Assembly: GCA_009927245.1 (NCBI GenBank)
Contig: RFNI01000190.1
Span: 1 to 7,401, forward strand
Source of the DNA: Actinomycetota bacterium
GTDB taxonomy: Bacteria; Actinomycetota; Actinomycetes; Actinomycetales; Microbacteriaceae
DNA: 7,401 bases
Direction of reading: 5' to 3'
This document shows positions 6,099 to 7,401 of the stretch, one piece after another (the first letter of the stretch is position 1; each line of letters starts with the position of its first letter). The position numbers and the translations under genes were made by a program. The notes below the pieces were generated by a model that was given only the letters and a program-made list of their open reading frames with translations, made no database searches and was not told the DNA's origin.

Positions 6099-6937
6099 TG
6101 GCAACTGTTCTAGTTATTGGCGATGTCATTGATGACATCATCGTTGTTCCGAATGAGCCAATTAGAACTAATACCGACACTGACTCGAGCATCACTCAGA
6201 CCCTTGGTGGTTCTGCAAGCAACATCGCTTCGTGGGCTGCAAGCCTAGGTGCTGATGTCACCTTCGTTGGTTGTGTGAATACTAAAGATGAGTTTCGTGT
6301 CACTGAGCAGTTTGCATCATACAAAGTCAAAACAATTCTGCAGTTGAGTGATAAACCAACTGGCTCTCTTGTTGTCTTGGTTGATGGTGAAAATAGAAGC
6401 ATGCTCACTGACCGTGGAGCTAATAAAGAACTAGATATCAAGAGTTTGGATTACATCTTTTTCACAAACTTTGATTACGTGTTTATCTCTGGATACACAT
6501 TCTTCGGCAGAGATGTAATTGAGATCAAAGATTTGATCTATGAAGCTCAGCACGGTGGAGCAATGGTCCTTATCGATCCGGGTTCAGCTGGATACATCAA
6601 AGACTTTGGCTTAGAAGATTTCAAAAATGCTGTTTACTCTTGTGACATTCTGCTACCTAATCAAGAAGAGTTTGAACTACTTGGTTCTTCTCTTGCTCAA
6701 ATCACTGTTGTGAAGAATGGCAGTGCTGGAGTTGATGTTTACGCAGAGGGCATCAAGATGCAGACATATCCGGTTGAAAAGATATCTGCTGTTGATCCAA
6801 CCGGTGCAGGCGATGCCTTTGCCGGTGGATTAGTTGCAACTCTTGCTAATGAAGAACCATTAGCTAAAGCAATTCAAGTGGGAATAGAAACTGCTGCGAA
6901 AGCAGTTCAGACTATTGGTGCCCGCCCTCAGCTTTAA
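6098..6937 (+). CDS. psuK: PfkB-family sugar kinase, probably pseudouridine kinase
   Basis: This 279-residue kinase belongs to the PfkB/ribokinase family. It begins with the usual first strand (VLVIGDVIDDI), has the first family signature around GGSASNIASWAASLGA (37-52), and carries the second signature DPTGAGDAFAGG (233-244), in which D239 is the catalytic base and GAG forms the anion hole. The fold alone does not tell pseudouridine from ribose, adenosine or other sugars. The pseudouridine assignment comes from the translationally coupled psuG upstream (TAGTG overlap). Together the two would convert pseudouridine via its 5'-phosphate to uracil and ribose 5-phosphate. It starts with GTG. Its codons are more A/T-ending (AAT, AAA) than those of the nucleotidase, suggesting modest expression. 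The last 26 nt overlap the convergent ppa gene. No dedicated nucleoside transporter is seen in the window. Confidence 0.88.
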   Translation: MATVLVIGDVIDDIIVVPNEPIRTNTDTDSSITQTLGGSASNIASWAASLGADVTFVGCVNTKDEFRVTEQFASYKVKTILQLSDKPTGSLVVLVDGENRSMLTDRGANKELDIKSLDYIFFTNFDYVFISGYTFFGRDVIEIKDLIYEAQHGGAMVLIDPGSAGYIKDFGLEDFKNAVYSCDILLPNQEEFELLGSSLAQITVVKNGSAGVDVYAEGIKMQTYPVEKISAVDPTGAGDAFAGGLVATLANEEPLAKAIQVGIETAAKAVQTIGARPQL

Positions 6938-7401
6938 ATCTTTCGATAGCTTCAGCAATTAGCTTCTCAGCAGCATCCTTGCCAGCCCACTGGCCAACCT
7001 TGACCCACTTGCCAGGCTCTAGGTCCTTGTAGTGAGTGAAGAAGTGCTCGATTTCGTCTTTGGTCTGCTGAGGAACATCGTTGATGTCCTGGATGTGAGC
7101 CCAACGCTTGTCCTTGACTGGAACACAGAGGATCTTCTCATCGATACCACCGTCATCTTCCATAGGGAGAACGCCAACAGCTCTAACCTCAACGATGACT
7201 CCAGGGAATACTGGGAATTCAAGTAGTACTAGGGCATCTAGCGGATCTCCATCGCCACCTAGGGTGTTATCGAAGTATCCGTAGTCAACTGGGTAAACAA
7301 AAGGTGTGAAAAGAACACGGTCTAGGCGAATACGGCCAGATTCGTGGTCAACTTCATATTTGTTTCTGCTTCCACGAGGAATTTCGATGATGGCGTCGAT
7401 A
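6912..7401 (-). CDS. ppa: Inorganic pyrophosphatase, family I (5' end outside the window)
   Basis: This gene reads leftwards. The visible 162 residues are all but about the first five of a soluble family I pyrophosphatase, which hydrolyses PPi to two phosphates in the cytoplasm and pulls biosynthetic reactions forward. Counting from the first visible codon (7400-7398), the sequence shows EIPRGSRNKYEVDHESGRIRLDR (active-site E6, K14, E16 and R28 equivalents), VDYGYF, and the signature DGDPLDA (50-56; bases 7253-7233), whose aspartates bind the metals. LPMEDDGGIDEK and HYKDLEPGKWVKV follow, with the conserved Asp, Tyr and Lys. It closely resembles the mycobacterial enzyme. The reading frame continues unbroken to the window edge; the internal ATG at 7163 is not the start. 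It ends with TAG at 6914-6912, inside the 3' end of psuK. No terminator is visible downstream of it. Confidence 0.97.
   Translation of the reverse strand, partial: IDAIIEIPRGSRNKYEVDHESGRIRLDRVLFTPFVYPVDYGYFDNTLGGDGDPLDALVLLEFPVFPGVIVEVRAVGVLPMEDDGGIDEKILCVPVKDKRWAHIQDINDVPQQTKDEIEHFFTHYKDLEPGKWVKVGQWAGKDAAEKLIAEAIERFKAEGGHQ

Noticed and set aside
7032..7226. Forward open frame of 64 codons opposite ppa.
   Set aside because: It lies wholly within the well-conserved pyrophosphatase coding sequence on the other strand and has no recognisable features; a shadow frame.

Overview
The window looks like chromosomal DNA from a small-genome actinobacterium, most plausibly a freshwater Microbacteriaceae of the Luna type (Rhodoluna/Aquiluna-like). 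This rests on three things: a moderate base composition with no strong GC skew in third positions; an inorganic pyrophosphatase whose sequence closely follows the mycobacterial/actinobacterial type as I remember it; and very tight gene packing with apparently leaderless first genes. The taxonomic placement is inference. I see no phage, IS, CRISPR, tRNA or rRNA signal.

Layout. Bases 1-84 are upstream DNA with no gene I can support. Bases 85-2847 encode a large secreted UshA-type 5'-nucleotidase/metallophosphatase. In front of its catalytic part it carries a fibronectin type III domain and six degenerate repeats that look like propeller blades. A perfect 13-bp hairpin with a GAAA loop (2862-2891) closes this unit and physically overlaps the likely promoter of the next one. 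That next unit holds a small DCC-family (DUF393) thiol protein (2908-3282) and, 31 nt later, a DUF2207 membrane protein with a polyglycine tail (3314-5086). After a 103-nt spacer comes the pseudouridine-degradation pair: psuG (5190-6098) and a PfkB-type kinase, probably psuK (6098-6937), joined by a 1-nt TAGTG stop/start overlap. On the opposite strand an inorganic pyrophosphatase gene, ppa (7401-6912), runs into the window from the right, and its 3' end overlaps that of psuK by 26 nt.

How the genes fit together. PsuK and PsuG form a complete two-step route: pseudouridine to pseudouridine 5'-phosphate, then to uracil and ribose 5-phosphate. The secreted nucleotidase would release phosphate and nucleosides outside the cell. 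A nucleotide/RNA scavenging theme is therefore possible, but the nucleotidase is separated from psuGK by a terminator and two unrelated genes, so a direct link is only inference. The DUF393 and DUF2207 genes appear co-transcribed but have no assigned joint function.

No clearly new multi-gene system is visible. The most interesting points are the domain architecture of the nucleotidase, the matching TAGYCT boxes exactly 6 nt before two SD-less start codons, the terminator/promoter overlap, the convergent psuK/ppa overlap without a terminator, and a possible relic of a reverse-strand gene at 5083-5217.
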